Origin: Allomyces arbusculus | Taxonomy: Eukaryota > Blastocladiomycota > Blastocladiomycetes > Blastocladiales > Blastocladiaceae | Length of the DNA stretch: 64,000 nucleotides | Reading direction: 5' to 3' | NCBI GenBank assembly: GCA_027604705.1 | Contig: JADHYV010000009.1 | Location: 467,471 to 531,470, forward strand | Shown: piece after piece, positions 31,901 through 42,835 of the stretch | How positions within the stretch are numbered: the stretch's first letter is position 1 | Layout of the letters: every line of letters begins with the position of its first letter | Notes under the pieces: model-generated | What the model was told of the DNA's origin: nothing | The model's database searches: none | The model's input: the letters and a program-made list of their open reading frames with translations, nothing else | Translations under genes and position numbers: made by a program

Positions 31901-32699
31901 CAGCGGGTCGTTCCGCGGTAACGCGCAAGGTTTCAACATTGATTTCCTGATGCGGGTACGTCATTGAGCGCGTGTAGTGTTGATCCCGATTTGGCTACTT
32001 GCGCTCGGACTGATTTCATCCGTGAAACTCGCATTAGCTCGGCGACATCAAGGCCAACGGGTCCAAACAGACGCTCCTGCACTATCTCGCATCGGTCCTC
32101 AAGGGCGACGTCCAGACGCTCGAGTCGGATCTGGCGAGTCTCGAAAAGGCTGCGCGCGGTCTGTTTCTTTTCGCTCCTCTTCCCTCCACGCTCTCTGTCT
32201 CCAACTGACTCATCTCAGCAAAATAGTCTCGCTTGTCACCTTGCAGCAAGACGTGAGAGAACTCGTCTCGGGCTTCAGAGCTATCGAGGCCGAGCTCCCG
32301 CACCACGATGCAGCGTCGCCGTTCACGACTATGATGGAGCAATTTGTGGCCGCGCACAAGGACGAGATCAATGCGCTCGCTGCGGCGCTCGAGCAAGTGC
32401 AGACCGATTTCGCCGGCGTCGTCATGTCGTTTGGCGACGACCCGACGACGGCCACGCCCGAGTCGTTTTTCGGACTGTTCAAAGGGTTTGTTGCGGCTGT
32501 TGGCAAGGCGCAGCGCGAGATTATTGCCATGGCACGCAAGGCCTCGACGGCAAGTGCCGCCGCATCGGCGGCGGTTACGGCGGCTGCGGTCAAGGCGGCC
32601 ATTGCCGAGAATCGCAAGGGGGTCGCCGACGAATTGTTGTCGTCGTTGCAGACGGGTGACGCGTTCAAGAAGCGGCGGAGCGGCGCGGTGCGCCCGTGA
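28921..32699 (+). CDS. Diaphanous-related formin
   Basis: Seven exons are inferred: 28921-29187, 29260-29355, 29425-29558, 29637-30045, 30120-31955, 32038-32158 and 32227-32699 (about 1111 aa). A basic Ser-rich start (MSFFKSISPKKKRS) is followed by the GTPase-binding/FH3 region; the splice at 29558/29637 restores the conserved EPVSWVVDFL. A short coiled coil precedes the FH1 domain (polyproline runs separated by VMGGGA or IMGGGP, 30840-31230). FH2 follows from VKMRGMAWSKV through DFVGGSPEKLAVLDRADQF and LQVGNFMNSGSFRGNAQGF. The C-terminus ends in an autoregulatory DAD (GVADELLSSLQTGDAFKKRR). It therefore nucleates and elongates actin filaments under Rho GTPase control with DID-DAD autoinhibition. 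Confidence 0.94.
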
Positions 32700-32900
32700 T
32701 GGGGTCTTGACGAGGGAATTGGGGTGGAGAGACTTGGGGTGGATGCACTGGGACAAGATGAGTTTTCCTCTTGTATTGCGACGCTCACGGCAGCAATGAG
32801 CTCAGCATCACTGCAAACTGGATCAAAAATGCAGGAATAAATTTATCGAACACGGCCCAAACGCACTCCACCAACACACACCCTCTCCTCTCCTCTCACT

Positions 32901-34558
32901 TTACACATCGACCATCTCCACGTCCATGGACGCGAGCGCCGACACACCGCCGCCTCGTGGTGTGCTGTTGGCCAACTCGCGGCGAATCTCGGGTGTGATC
33001 GCATAGTGGCCCTTGAACTTGATCAAATCGAGCAGCGCGTCCTTTTGCTCGGTCGTGATGTCAATCTTGTACCGCTGCACAAAGACGAGCAGCGCCTGGT
33101 GCCACAAGACGGGCAGGTCGCGCGCGTCCGTCTTGAACCGCAAAAAGTGGAACACGATCGCATCGACCACCTTGTACGGCAGCGCGTACTTCTTGTCGAG
33201 CAAGATGCGCAGGAACAGCGAGGTGGCACCCGAGTACTCCATTTCGGCGAGCTTCATGAGCGCCGCACTCGAGTGCAGGACGGGGACCGAGACCTTGGCG
33301 ACGACGGAGCCGACAATCGCGGCTTCGCGCAGCGAGCAGTTGTCCTGGAGACGTGCGGCAAGGACGGTCAGTTTCGGGAGGTCCGATCCGGTCAAACGGC
33401 TAACACTCAGCAACATACATCGCACAGTGGCAACAGAATACCCTTGAAGAACGCTGCGGGCTTGTACAAGCTCTTCTTGAGGGCCATGTAGAGGTGGTAG
33501 TTCAGCTTCTTGGTCGACTGAATATCTTCACGCACGCGCTCGAGCAAAAACAGGTTCAGGAACCGCTGGGCCATTTTCGGGTTGAAGCTCGACACAAAGA
33601 TTTTGGTCGCCTCGTACATGGCGTGCGGCGTCCATTGGTCGGGCCGCGTAATGTAGAGCACCTCTTCCCAGTTGGACAGCGAAGGAATGATCTTGAAGGC
33701 CTTGGGCAGCTTGCCCGACTTGTACCGCGACAGCAACTTTCCGACTTTGGAGTAGACGGACATGACTTTCGGGTTCATGAAATCGGGCGAGTCGACGACT
33801 GCGGGGCGCGCGGCACGCTGCTCGGCATCGGCCTCGAACGCGGCGATTTTTTCGGCGATAATGTCGGCCAGCGTTTGCCGCGTCTTGGGCTGTTGCGGAA
33901 AGAATTTCTCGAGCACGGCGAGCTCCGACGCGTCCACGTCCTATCGGATAGTCGAGGCAGCATTACATGGCCGTTCGGTCGATTTCGCACGGAGAGGAGG
34001 GCAATGGATGCGTGCGCACCAAGATGTCGTCGTTGCCGCCGTCCCAGTTGGCCTCGGTGTCGCCCATTTGGCTCATCGCGTCCTGGTCCTCGTCGTCCGA
34101 GTCCGAAGGCATCGCGGCCGTCCCAAAGACCGACGTTTTCAGTGGTGCGCGATCGGCAGATGGGCTAATCAAAATCAGCGCCGCGGTCAGCATTCGTGGC
34201 CCTTTGCGTTACTTGCTGCCAAGCGGTCCGGTACCGCTGCGCCTGCATCTCATCCTCCTCGAGCTCGCGCTGCTGCTCCTGCGCAATGTCGAGAATCTTC
34301 TTGGACGTCTTGGCGTCCAGGAACGTCTGGAATGGCGAGTAATTTCGGTATCAGCGCCTGGGATCTCAACCACATAGTGGGCGGTAAGGAGCGCATCCCC
34401 ACCTCATCGTCGTCCATGTCGTCGTCATTCTTGCGCTTGCCCTTGGCCGCGGCCTTGACCTTGGTCTCGACGACCGTGTCGCGCAGAATCTGCTTGTGCA
34501 GCGGGTCGTGACGCTGCTTCTTGGCCGCGAATTTTGGCAGCGATTTTTCCTTGCCCAT
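32901..34558 (-). CDS. ENP1: Bystin / Enp1, 40S ribosome biogenesis factor
   Basis: Five exons are inferred: 34558-34403, 34326-34217, 34164-34020, 33940-33419 and 33344-32901 (458 aa). Exon 1 encodes a basic start ([19 protein letters not shown]) and exon 2 [20 protein letters not shown]. Exon 3 encodes the acidic [18 protein letters not shown]. Exons 4-5 encode the conserved bystin domain: [88 protein letters not shown] and [10 protein letters not shown]. The protein works in nucleolar pre-40S maturation and nuclear export. Intron 2 only keeps frame with a GC donor (GCAAGT at 34216) and normal AG. The gene is tail-to-tail with the formin (201-bp gap). Confidence 0.95.
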
Positions 34559-35024
34559 GGTCAGTTGCTGATGCGTCTAGTCGGCTCGCTGTCGTGTGCT
34601 GGGCTCGCCGTGGCCGTGGTGATCCGTGGTGGTGGTTGGCGATGCGATTGCTCCAACAGCAGGGAGAAAGTGCGCGGCGGTCAGGTGATAACGCATGCCT
34701 CGTTACTACGTGCACAGATAGATGAAACGCCCGACCCGAAAACAAAATCGTCCTGTTGCTGAAGCTTTCTTGACTGTCGACGTTGACCTGGAGTCCTGAG
34801 CGTCAAAGCATCTGTATTCAAGATGGGCACTGATATCAAGGAGATGCGGCCCGGCATGAACGACCCATTCGTCGGCAGCGTGGCCTTGTAGAGGAAGAAG
34901 CGGGAAACAACAAAAAGCAAAGCACGAACGGAAGATCCACAGCGACGACCGCGCGGAGAAAATATGTACAATAGCTCGCGCTCGGCGAGCGTTATTCAAG
35001 CAAGCGGTGCCGACCCCGGACTGC
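34559..35024. other. Intergenic upstream of bystin
   Basis: 466 bp between the bystin ATG and the stop of the next minus-strand gene. No element recognised. Confidence 0.5.
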
Positions 35025-36682
35025 TCACGTCTCCGCTTCCGCTGCTGACACGCCATGCAGCATTTCCTCGACATTCTACGCAACTCATCGTGGTCTGTCA
35101 GTCAACTGCGCATTGAAACCGAGTGGAGAAGACGCAGGGAACGCCCAGCAACAACATACCCTCTTGCAAATTGGACACAGCTTGGCGAGCCCAAACCATG
35201 TCTTCAAGCACTCAGCATGGAAATGATGTTCACACGGCAACACGTTCAGGACATCGTTCTCGTCGTAATCGTCGCAGCAAATGACGCACAGTGCGTCCTC
35301 GTCGGGCAACGTTAGAGGCAGGGTCCCGGTCGTCTCAGGGTTGTCGACGGTCACGGCGGTCGCGTCTCCTGGTGCACTTGCCGCTGCCGACGCAGCTGCC
35401 GCGGCTTCCTCGGAAACGAACACGCGCTTCTTCAGCAGCGCAATATCGTCGGCGGACAGACCCGGTTGTGGCGCCGACCCGAGCGGCTGGTTGAGAACCA
35501 TGGCCGTGAGCGTGGGTGACGGGCCGAGAATCGAGGGCAAGCAGATGGTGATGGAGACAAGGGCCAGGAATGGGACAAGGTAGATCGTGTAGACGAGCAC
35601 GATCCACTCGACGATGCCGAGCGCGAGCGCCGACGACCGGTTGCACCCGGAACCTGATATGTAGAACGTCAAGGTCAGTTGAGAGCACTCAATCGCAAGA
35701 CGAACAATCGGGTCGACGCACTGGCGAGCTGGACGAATCGGTAATGCGCCCACAAAAACACGAGCATCGTCGACCACTGCAAAAACGACTTGAGCCTGCA
35801 CATCCACCCCACATCGCATCAGCACTGACCTCACCCTCATCACGCGACCAACCGTCAACGCACCTTGCACACTTGTCATACGTGGGCTGCACACGTCTGA
35901 GCAACTTCAAATCCACGAGCAGCAAATATGCAATCAAGAGGGCCGTCGCCAACGCGCGCAGTCCAATCGCGCCATGCAAAATCGCTAAGTTTGGACACTG
36001 CTCAAACTCGTTGGTCGGCGCGGCCATGACGAGCGACGACGCCGGGACCGCAAGCTGCAGCAACTCGCACATGAGCACGAGCGTCGCAAACTTGCGCGAC
36101 CGCTGGATCGAATCGAACCAGTCGTCGATGCCGTTGCCCGACGCCATGTTGGCTTGCGCGCGCTGCACGTTTGGGTGGGAGGCTGTACGTGATACTCAGC
36201 TGGTCAGGTGATGGGAACCGGGCAACGATAGGAGAGGGCCGTTCAGATCAACACGTACCAACCGACGCGCGCGATCGCCGTGGGCGCGTGCGCGTTCCAG
36301 ACGCACGTCGCGCCGTCGACGTGCCTGTGCGGACTGACGGCGACCGCCGCACAGATGCGGCAGCCGAAGCTTCGGCCACAGCCGCAGTGAGATGCGCGAG
36401 TGAAGCTGCATCAGTGTTCGCCACCGGCACGAGAGCGTCGCGCGACACGATCGAAATCCGGTCAAGCGCGGGGCTCGCGGGCGCCGGATCGTGCAGACGC
36501 TGGGTGGGCGGCGCGACAGGCGACCCTGGTGTGTCGCCAGTGGCCATTTCCGAGTACGCGGGTGGAGGCAACTGGGGTGAGGCTGCTGGTCCGGCCACGT
36601 CAGCGTCCGCGGAGGCCGGAATGAGCTCGGCGGGAGCGGGCGCAGCGGGAGTGCTTGTCTGGTTTGGGTCGTGGTTGGCCAT
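35025..36682 (-). CDS. 4-TM RING-H2 protein, copy 1 of a tandem family
   Basis: Five exons are inferred: 36682-36259, 36182-35864, 35795-35722, 35653-35160 and 35075-35025 (453 aa). The N-terminal ~140 residues are Pro/Ala/Ser-rich and end in RRSPSVRTGT. Two membrane pairs follow: KFATLVLMCELLQLAV and LRALATALLIAYLLLV, then LQWSTMLVFLWAHYRFVQL and EWIVLVYTIYLVPFLALVSI. The C-terminus is a RING-H2 finger: CVICCDDYDEND, PCEHHFHAEC, CPICKR, finishing NVEEMLH. Four helices plus a C-terminal RING resemble membrane E3 ubiquitin ligases such as the plant At4g11680-like proteins; ligase activity is inference. Exon 2 is 319 nt, as in the next gene. The last intron removes a read-through tail and restores CPICKR|NVEEMLH. 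Confidence 0.85.
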
Positions 36683-37543
36683 GGTAGGCGGAGAAGGAGA
36701 GCGCCAAGAAACTTGTTGGTATGGCGCGATGGCGGGTGGACGGAGTCGAGTCTGGTCGTTACGTCGCGGTCGCTGCAGCAAGTGTCGAGCAGATCGTCGT
36801 GCAGGCCGACGGGTTCAGATAAAGGGTGGAGAAGATGCGGAGAGCGAGGAACAATCCTCGGGAGCACTTGTAGTAATCATGAACGCGCTGGGGAGAGCTG
36901 AAGTCGTGTGCGCTTGGCAGCTGGCCAAAGCGACCGACCGACCCACTCCAATTTCAAACAACCCTGAATCGACCCCACCGTGGGCACGATATATGCGCGC
37001 GCATATATCGTTTCTTGTTGCGCGCAGTTTGCAGCAGGTCATCGGACCAGCGCGCGTGGTTGATTTGTCTTCGATCTGTCGGTCGGCCAAGTGACGGTCG
37101 GGTTGGGTTGGTGGAGGACTTGTGAACAGGCAAATGCCATAGGCTGGCGTTCCGTTCGCGACCACGGTTCGCCACAATCAAGCTCAAGAAACAGGATCAC
37201 GAGGCCAAAAAACGCGCTGCCTTGACGCCGCTGAACGCCATTGGCAACGCTGGATAAACCAACCCCTGGGGACGGGCGCCTCCTGTCCATGGTCGGCGTG
37301 ACGACGCGTCTCTTTCTCGGCTTCTCGGTCGAACCTTGCCTGCGCACGTCATGCCGGTCCACCCGAGCATTTCATTCTTTGATCATGGCACCCCCCGACC
37401 CAAACCACCCACGCGCCGCGCATACGTGCCGGCCGGTCCGCGCCCAAGGCTGGATCCAACAGACAACTGCCGCACGAAGAACAGTTCGCGGCGTCGTCTC
37501 CACCCCGGCCGGCCCCGCGCGCACGCGCCACCATTCTCTCGCG
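36683..37543. other. Intergenic between the two RING paralogues
   Basis: 861 bp without a supported gene. It holds the promoter of copy 1 and contains a perfect 26-bp palindrome at 36986-37011. Confidence 0.55.
36986..37011. repeat. Perfect 26-bp palindrome
   Basis: ACGATATATGCGC is followed directly by its exact reverse complement, with no loop. It lies 304 bp upstream of the ATG of the copy-1 RING gene. Alternating purine-pyrimidine character in the centre (GCGCGC) is notable. It could be a dimeric-protein binding site. Confidence 0.85.
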
Positions 37544-39692
37544 CTATGCCGGCGGGTGCAGCATTTCCTCAACGTCCCGCTTGCAAATAGGGCACAGCGT
37601 CGAGAGCGTGAACCACTGCCGCAGGCACGGGGCGACGTGGTAATGGTGGTGGCATTTTAGCACGCAGACGAGGTCTCCCTGCCGGTAATCCTCAAAGCAG
37701 ATCACGCACAGCGCGTCCTCGTTGGGCAGCGTTAGCGGGCGCGTGCCCTCGGGAATCGGCACCACGGGAGCGGGGACCGCGGCGGGGATGGGGTTCGTGC
37801 CCGGTGCGGCAGCGCGGTGGTGCAGCGATGACGGTCGTATTGGCTCCGTGAGCGGGTCTTGCGATGCGCTGTGGTCATGCACGTCGACGAGCAAGTGCGC
37901 AGTCGATGGAAGCGTCGGGGTATCCGGCGCGTTCATGTCGGCGATGGGGAGCACAGCGGCATCGTTTTCTGGAGCGTGAACGTGTTGGTCGGGTTCTCCT
38001 GCTGCTGCCACGACGGCGGGTGACAGACTCGGTGCTCGCGAACTGGACAAGACCGCGGCTGGTGCGCTCTGCGCGCGTCGTTCTTCGAGCACTTCGACAA
38101 ACGCGGCCTCGTCCGCGTCCGCGTCCGCGTCACGATTTCCCTCTTCATCGTCGGGCACCACAATCACGCGACAGCAAGCACTATCGTGCGAGTCGTGTGC
38201 GGCCGCCACTGGCACATCCCCCGCGGCCACTGCGACCGCACCCTCGGGCACAAACGTGCACAAATCGAGCAGGGCCCAATCGCTTTCCGCAAGTTCGCGC
38301 GGCACGCGCGGGTTGCCCGAGGCCGCTGCCATTGCCGCTGCAGCCGCAAGTCCAATCCCAGCACCCGCAGCACCGCGTCGTGCCTGGAAAAGTGGGTTGA
38401 ATCGCTGCAGGCCCTGTGCGCCGGACCGATTCGCGACCACGAGCAGGCAGGGAAGGCAAAACACGAGAAACAGACACAGAACGAGTGGGAACAGGTAGAT
38501 CAGGTAGGTCAGCAGGATCCACGCGATCGTGCCAGCGACTAGGACGGGCGCCTGGTCACACCGCGGTGCCATGAAAACCCAAAAGTTGGCTAATATGAAC
38601 AGGATCGCCGTTGTCCACCGGAGAAACTCGTCGAGTCTATAGTGGTGAAAGCACGGGTCAGCGGGATGGCGGCGTCAAGAGGGCCTGACGAAAAAGAAAA
38701 CGCACTGTTTGCACGCGCCCAGGTACGGAATGTGCCGTGCATCGTCGGGTGCGGCACGCGACGCGACAAACAAGAAGGGCAGCAAGACGACGAGCAAAAA
38801 GGACCGCACGCAGACGGCCACGTTGATGGCCGCGAGCTGCGGGCACTCGTTCACGGCGCGCGCGCCCGACTGCGCGAGAACGCCCACGGGCAGCAGCGCC
38901 TGTGCAAGGTTCAAGGCCGTGAGCAGCGCGAGCAAAATGTGCGATCCGCGCGACTGGCGCGTCCACGTCTCGATCAGGATCGCCGTCATGTTGCGACGGG
39001 CCGTGCGCGCCTGCGGGTTGGTCACTGTCAACGTGTGACGTGGACGGACCTGCGTGAGAAACGGAAAGTGGCAACCCAGGAGCGATCGCAACGAGCGGAT
39101 CGCGCAAGCAGCAGCCGGAGCGCAAACCTGTGCGTGCAGCGCACCAGCAGGCATGATACATACACAATATTGTCGACCGCATCGATCGCGCCGTACCCGT
39201 GCGCACTGACGGCGACCGACCTGGTCCCTGGCCCGGTCCCAAGCTGGCACCAGTCGCGGCATGGGGTCGGGTCTCGGGCCGCAGCGGCTGAGTCAAGGAC
39301 GCGGTTTCACTTGGCGCACCCGTACCCACAGCTGTCGACAGGGGAGCGAGCAGGTACTCGGCCCGGTGTGTGGTTGGGAGGCGCTCGCGCGCTACTGACG
39401 GTTCACGGCGAAGCGACCGCGCCGACGGCGTAGCGGACCGCAGAGACACGCGGTCGGCGGCCCGTGTGGTCGTGGCGATGGACGGCGCGGTTGTGCGCGG
39501 CGAGGTCGCGCGCAGGACGGGCAGTCGCAGCGACGGTTGGGCATGTAGTCCATTTGGCGCGGGCGGCGGTGGGGGCTCGTAATCGTTGAGCGCCGGGGTA
39601 GGCGCGGGAGGCAGGAGCAGCGGCGCATCTAGCGCAGTCATGGCGCTGGCATCGTGGTCATCGGCGGGTGCGCGCGGCCGAGTCGTAGGCAT
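37544..39692 (-). CDS. 4-TM RING protein, copy 2 of a tandem family
   Basis: Three exons are inferred: 39692-39164, 39024-38706 and 38636-37544 (646 aa). Intron phases (1, then 2) and the 319-nt length of exon 2 match copy 1 exactly, and both genes carry RSPSVRTGT before the first intron. Membrane segments: SHILLALLTALNLAQALL, VRSFLLVVLLPFLFVA, FLRWTTAILFILANFWVF and WILLTYLIYLFPLVLCLFLV. Exon 3 then has a long Ala/Asp-rich cytosolic stretch (about 250 residues, including DADADADEAAF). The RING follows: PNEDALCVICFEDY, KCHHHYHVAPC, CPICKR, ending DVEEMLHPPA. The second zinc cluster has C-x-H-x2-H-x3-C spacing, one residue longer than copy 1. Copy 1's intron between TM3 and TM4 is absent here. 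Confidence 0.83.
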
Positions 39693-40008
39693 GGTTGGGC
39701 TGGGAGTAGATCGTCGTGGTGACCAAGCAATGGTCGCGGTCGGTGGAGGGAACCGCCGCGAGCACGCGCGGTGGAAGCAAGCACGAGAGAGGGCCGACGG
39801 ACAGACCAAGTCGCTTCGAGAGCAAGGCCGATCGGTGGGCTCATTCGTTTCTGCAAGAGACACGTGGCCGCGTCGTGCCCCCTGCCATTTGCTCCAGCTT
39901 GCTCATGGAGACCGACCACGCAGCCACACACGTCAAAAATGCACTTCTACGGCGCGCCGTGCAGAGAATCGCAACGACAGTATGTCTACAATTCCTCGTC
40001 TACACTTG
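39693..40008. other. Intergenic between tandem 4-TM genes
   Basis: 316 bp; nothing specific seen. Confidence 0.45.
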
Positions 40009-41459
40009 TTACCCCCACGTCGTACGTGGTCCGAGCGCCCCGTTCCTCACCTGCGCCGCGCCGGTGCTGCCGCCCCTCCTGCGCGTGCACACAAACCACA
40101 TGCGCACCCACAACAGTAGCACAACCACCATGCCCGTCACACCCGCCACAGCCCACGCACGCGTTGCGCCAACCATCCGCGGTGCACTCGCCGCGCACGC
40201 ACCGCTTGCACGAGGCACAGAAATCGTTACGTGAAATGACGCGAAGACCATGGCCACGCTCGCGAGCCCCGTCCAAAAGGTCAACCTGTGTCAAGATTGT
40301 GGCCAAAATGGTCAGTGATTGCTCGGTGATTCAGCGCCAAAACAAACACAAAAACAAAAACAAAAAACAAAAAACAAAAAACAAAAACAACAAAAACAAC
40401 AACAACAACAACAAGCCACGACCAACGTACCAATCGTACCACCACTGCCGCCGCTCACGGGGCTCCTTGGCCACGACACATCGCCACAGAAACCATGCCG
40501 TTCCAATCGCCCCGATCCCGCGCACAGCCACCATGGTGTGCGCGGCACTGATCAGTCCACACGCGGCCCACGCTGGACCGCACGCGAGCAAGACCACAAA
40601 CGACCACAGGCCCATGACCACATGCCACAGAATCGCAGCGAGGTGCCATGGCGGCAAACCCAGATTCGGCACGACGCCGTGCCGCCGTGATCGTGATCCG
40701 CGCGCGACCGAGTCGTTGTCCGACGTCGACGGCTCAATCAACATGTAGCTCGGTTGTGCCAGGTAGAGCGGCAGGTCCGGGTCCTCGCCAAGCGAGATCG
40801 GCTGCGACGCGACTGGAAAAAACGTCGGCGTCAGAATTCGTGCGAAGGCACCAAGAACAAGGAGAGACATCGACCTACATACCCGACGCCTGGCCCATCG
40901 ACGGCCGCCCAAACAAGCTCGACAGCGATTCCCGTGACTCGCTGAACCATCGTCTCGGATTCTCGAGTCCGAGCCACTGCACGCCAACCGACCCCGAACG
41001 TACTTCCGCCGCTGCCGCTGTTGCCGCAACCGCAGCAGGCGGCGCCTGCAGTACCGGTGCGCTGTGCATCGTGCGGGACCGCGGTCGACCATTCGGCAAA
41101 GCCGCATCCCACGCGCTCCAATCGAGCGACGAGCGCATCAGCAAATTTTGCGACGTGGCCGCAACACTCGCCAGACGCTTGGTCCGAAGCGGGGCCAAAT
41201 GCAAACTCAACGAGTCGCCACGGTCGATCCGGTCCATGAGCGCCAGATTCAGCCGTACGGCCTCGGCCGTCGAATCCACGTCGCTTGCCGCGAGCAGGTC
41301 GTACGAGGCTTGCGAGGTCAAGGTTGGTCGCGCCGCATCCGGACTGGGTACGGCACCGGGTCGCGCTGCCGTGGCGCGCGGACGCGCAATCGTGACCATG
41401 GGCGGGCCGGCTGTCAAGCTGGCGTTACTGATGGTCGACGAGGTCGAGGAACTTGGCAT
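40009..41459 (-). CDS. 4-TM protein without RING, probable third member of the tandem family
   Basis: Three exons are inferred: 41459-40883, 40812-40431 and 40285-40009 (411 aa). The N-terminal ~230 residues are soluble, Ser/Ala-rich and polar. Four hydrophobic segments follow: HLAAILWHVVMGLWSFVVLL, VAVRGIGAIGTAWFLWRC, WTGLASVAMVFASFHVTISV and VAGVTGMVVVLLLWVRMWFV. A short basic tail (CTRRRGG) closes the protein; there is no RING. Introns lie before TM1 in phase 1 and between TM2 and TM3 in phase 2, the same positions and phases as in the two RING genes next door. Direct sequence similarity is weak, so the shared origin is inference. Function unknown. The second intron carries a CAAAAA-type low-complexity tract. 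Confidence 0.7.
40338..40414. repeat. CAAAAA/CAA low-complexity tract inside an intron
   Basis: On the plus strand, runs of CAAAAA, CAAAAAA and then CAACAA repeat for about 77 bp. It lies in intron 2 of the third 4-TM gene, where on the sense strand it forms a T-rich stretch just after the donor. Confidence 0.85.
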
Positions 41460-42835
41460 GCGCGCGCGGTTTGCGGGCAGGATCGTGTACTACGTTGCAG
41501 CGTGTGGCAATGGCTGCGGGGCGGGATTCGCGCGCGCCCAAGGTGGCGTTGATCACAGCCAACCTGGGGCTGGGTAAACCGGTGCGGGTTACTCGACTTG
41601 CTGTTGGCGACTGTACAAACTGCAACGAGCGGTTTGCGTCGTACGGTACGGTGAGGATCAACAAGGAGGATCGATTACGGTTCGAGGAGCGTGAAACGAG
41701 CAAGCGAAGACACTAGACTCGCGCCCACCAGCGCTGCCAGCTGGCGCGACCAGACGTCGGAGAGTCTGACCAAGAGAGGGGGCGTCGCAACGAGTCGGGC
41801 AGCCGCGGATCGGGCAGGGTCATGCTGGGCGCGGCCGGGCGCGCCTCACGTTGGTAGGGACCGTGCCGGTTCGACAAGGCTGCTTCCTTGTCCTCCACGA
41901 TGGGCGCGCGTGTCGTGTGCGCGCTGGGCGGTGGGCATGGCTGGATTGGCTTCGTTCTGCACAATCAAGCACTGGAGGTTGAAATGGGCGGTCGCCGGTG
42001 CAGGCTTGCAGCGCATGGTCCCGTCCAAGTGCGGTCAATGGCCGGCAGACATGACGAGATGGACACGGCAGGGCATCAGCGAGCAGGCAAGGGCCGGCAG
42101 CTGAGCTTGGAAGCAGCCGGCAAATGGCAGCGAGTGCAGCGGGAGCAACAGCAGGAGAGGATCAGCGAGCATCAGAGAGGATCGGATTGCTGGCAGGCTG
42201 ACGGTCGAGGTGAAGTTTTCCTGTTGCAAATGTGGAAAGTTCTAGGCTGATAACTGTTTGACTCACGCTCGGCCAGCCATTGAGAGCAGCAGGGGGAGCT
42301 GCAGCCGGCGACTTGCACGGCGCTGCAAACCCGATTTTACCTGGTAGCGCGTTGACGTGGGGTCTGCACCACCGCGTCCGCGACTCGACAAACTCGACGA
42401 CCCGCTTGCGCTCCGGCACCACCACTCGCTGCAACGCGTTCGACTCTTTGCCCGCTGCAGACCGCGTCCCTGCAACCTGACGCGACGCGGCGACTGCACC
42501 CCGCCTCCGCGTGGTCGCGACCACACCGCCCTTGGCGTCATCTCTACACTGGGCCTGCGTCCATCGGCCATCGACCGTTGCGGCTCCTTCGCGCCGCCAG
42601 CGTCGCACGACACCGATTACATCAACGTCCACCGCTGCACGACCAAGGAAGCGCCACAGACGCCGCACCAACGTTGTCGCGCGCGTGTCCTCTCGTCCGA
42701 CCAACGCCACACGCGCCGTGACCATCTGCGATCATCGCAGCGTTTGTGCGGTCGGCGCGATATCGAGCAGTTGCTCTGTCCATTGCAGTCGACCACGGCG
42801 GTTTGCCCCAGCGCACACCCTCGCAGACTGGGACC
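41460..42835. other. Intergenic, no gene recognised
   Basis: 1376 bp between two divergent start codons (4-TM gene and C2 gene). Several frames stay open for 60-190 codons by GC bias, but none shows a domain or splice continuity. Confidence 0.5.

Noticed and set aside
40648-41577. 309-codon plus frame opposite the third 4-TM gene
   Set aside because: Low-complexity Arg/Ala/Ser reading; the minus strand gives four TM helices across phase-consistent exons.
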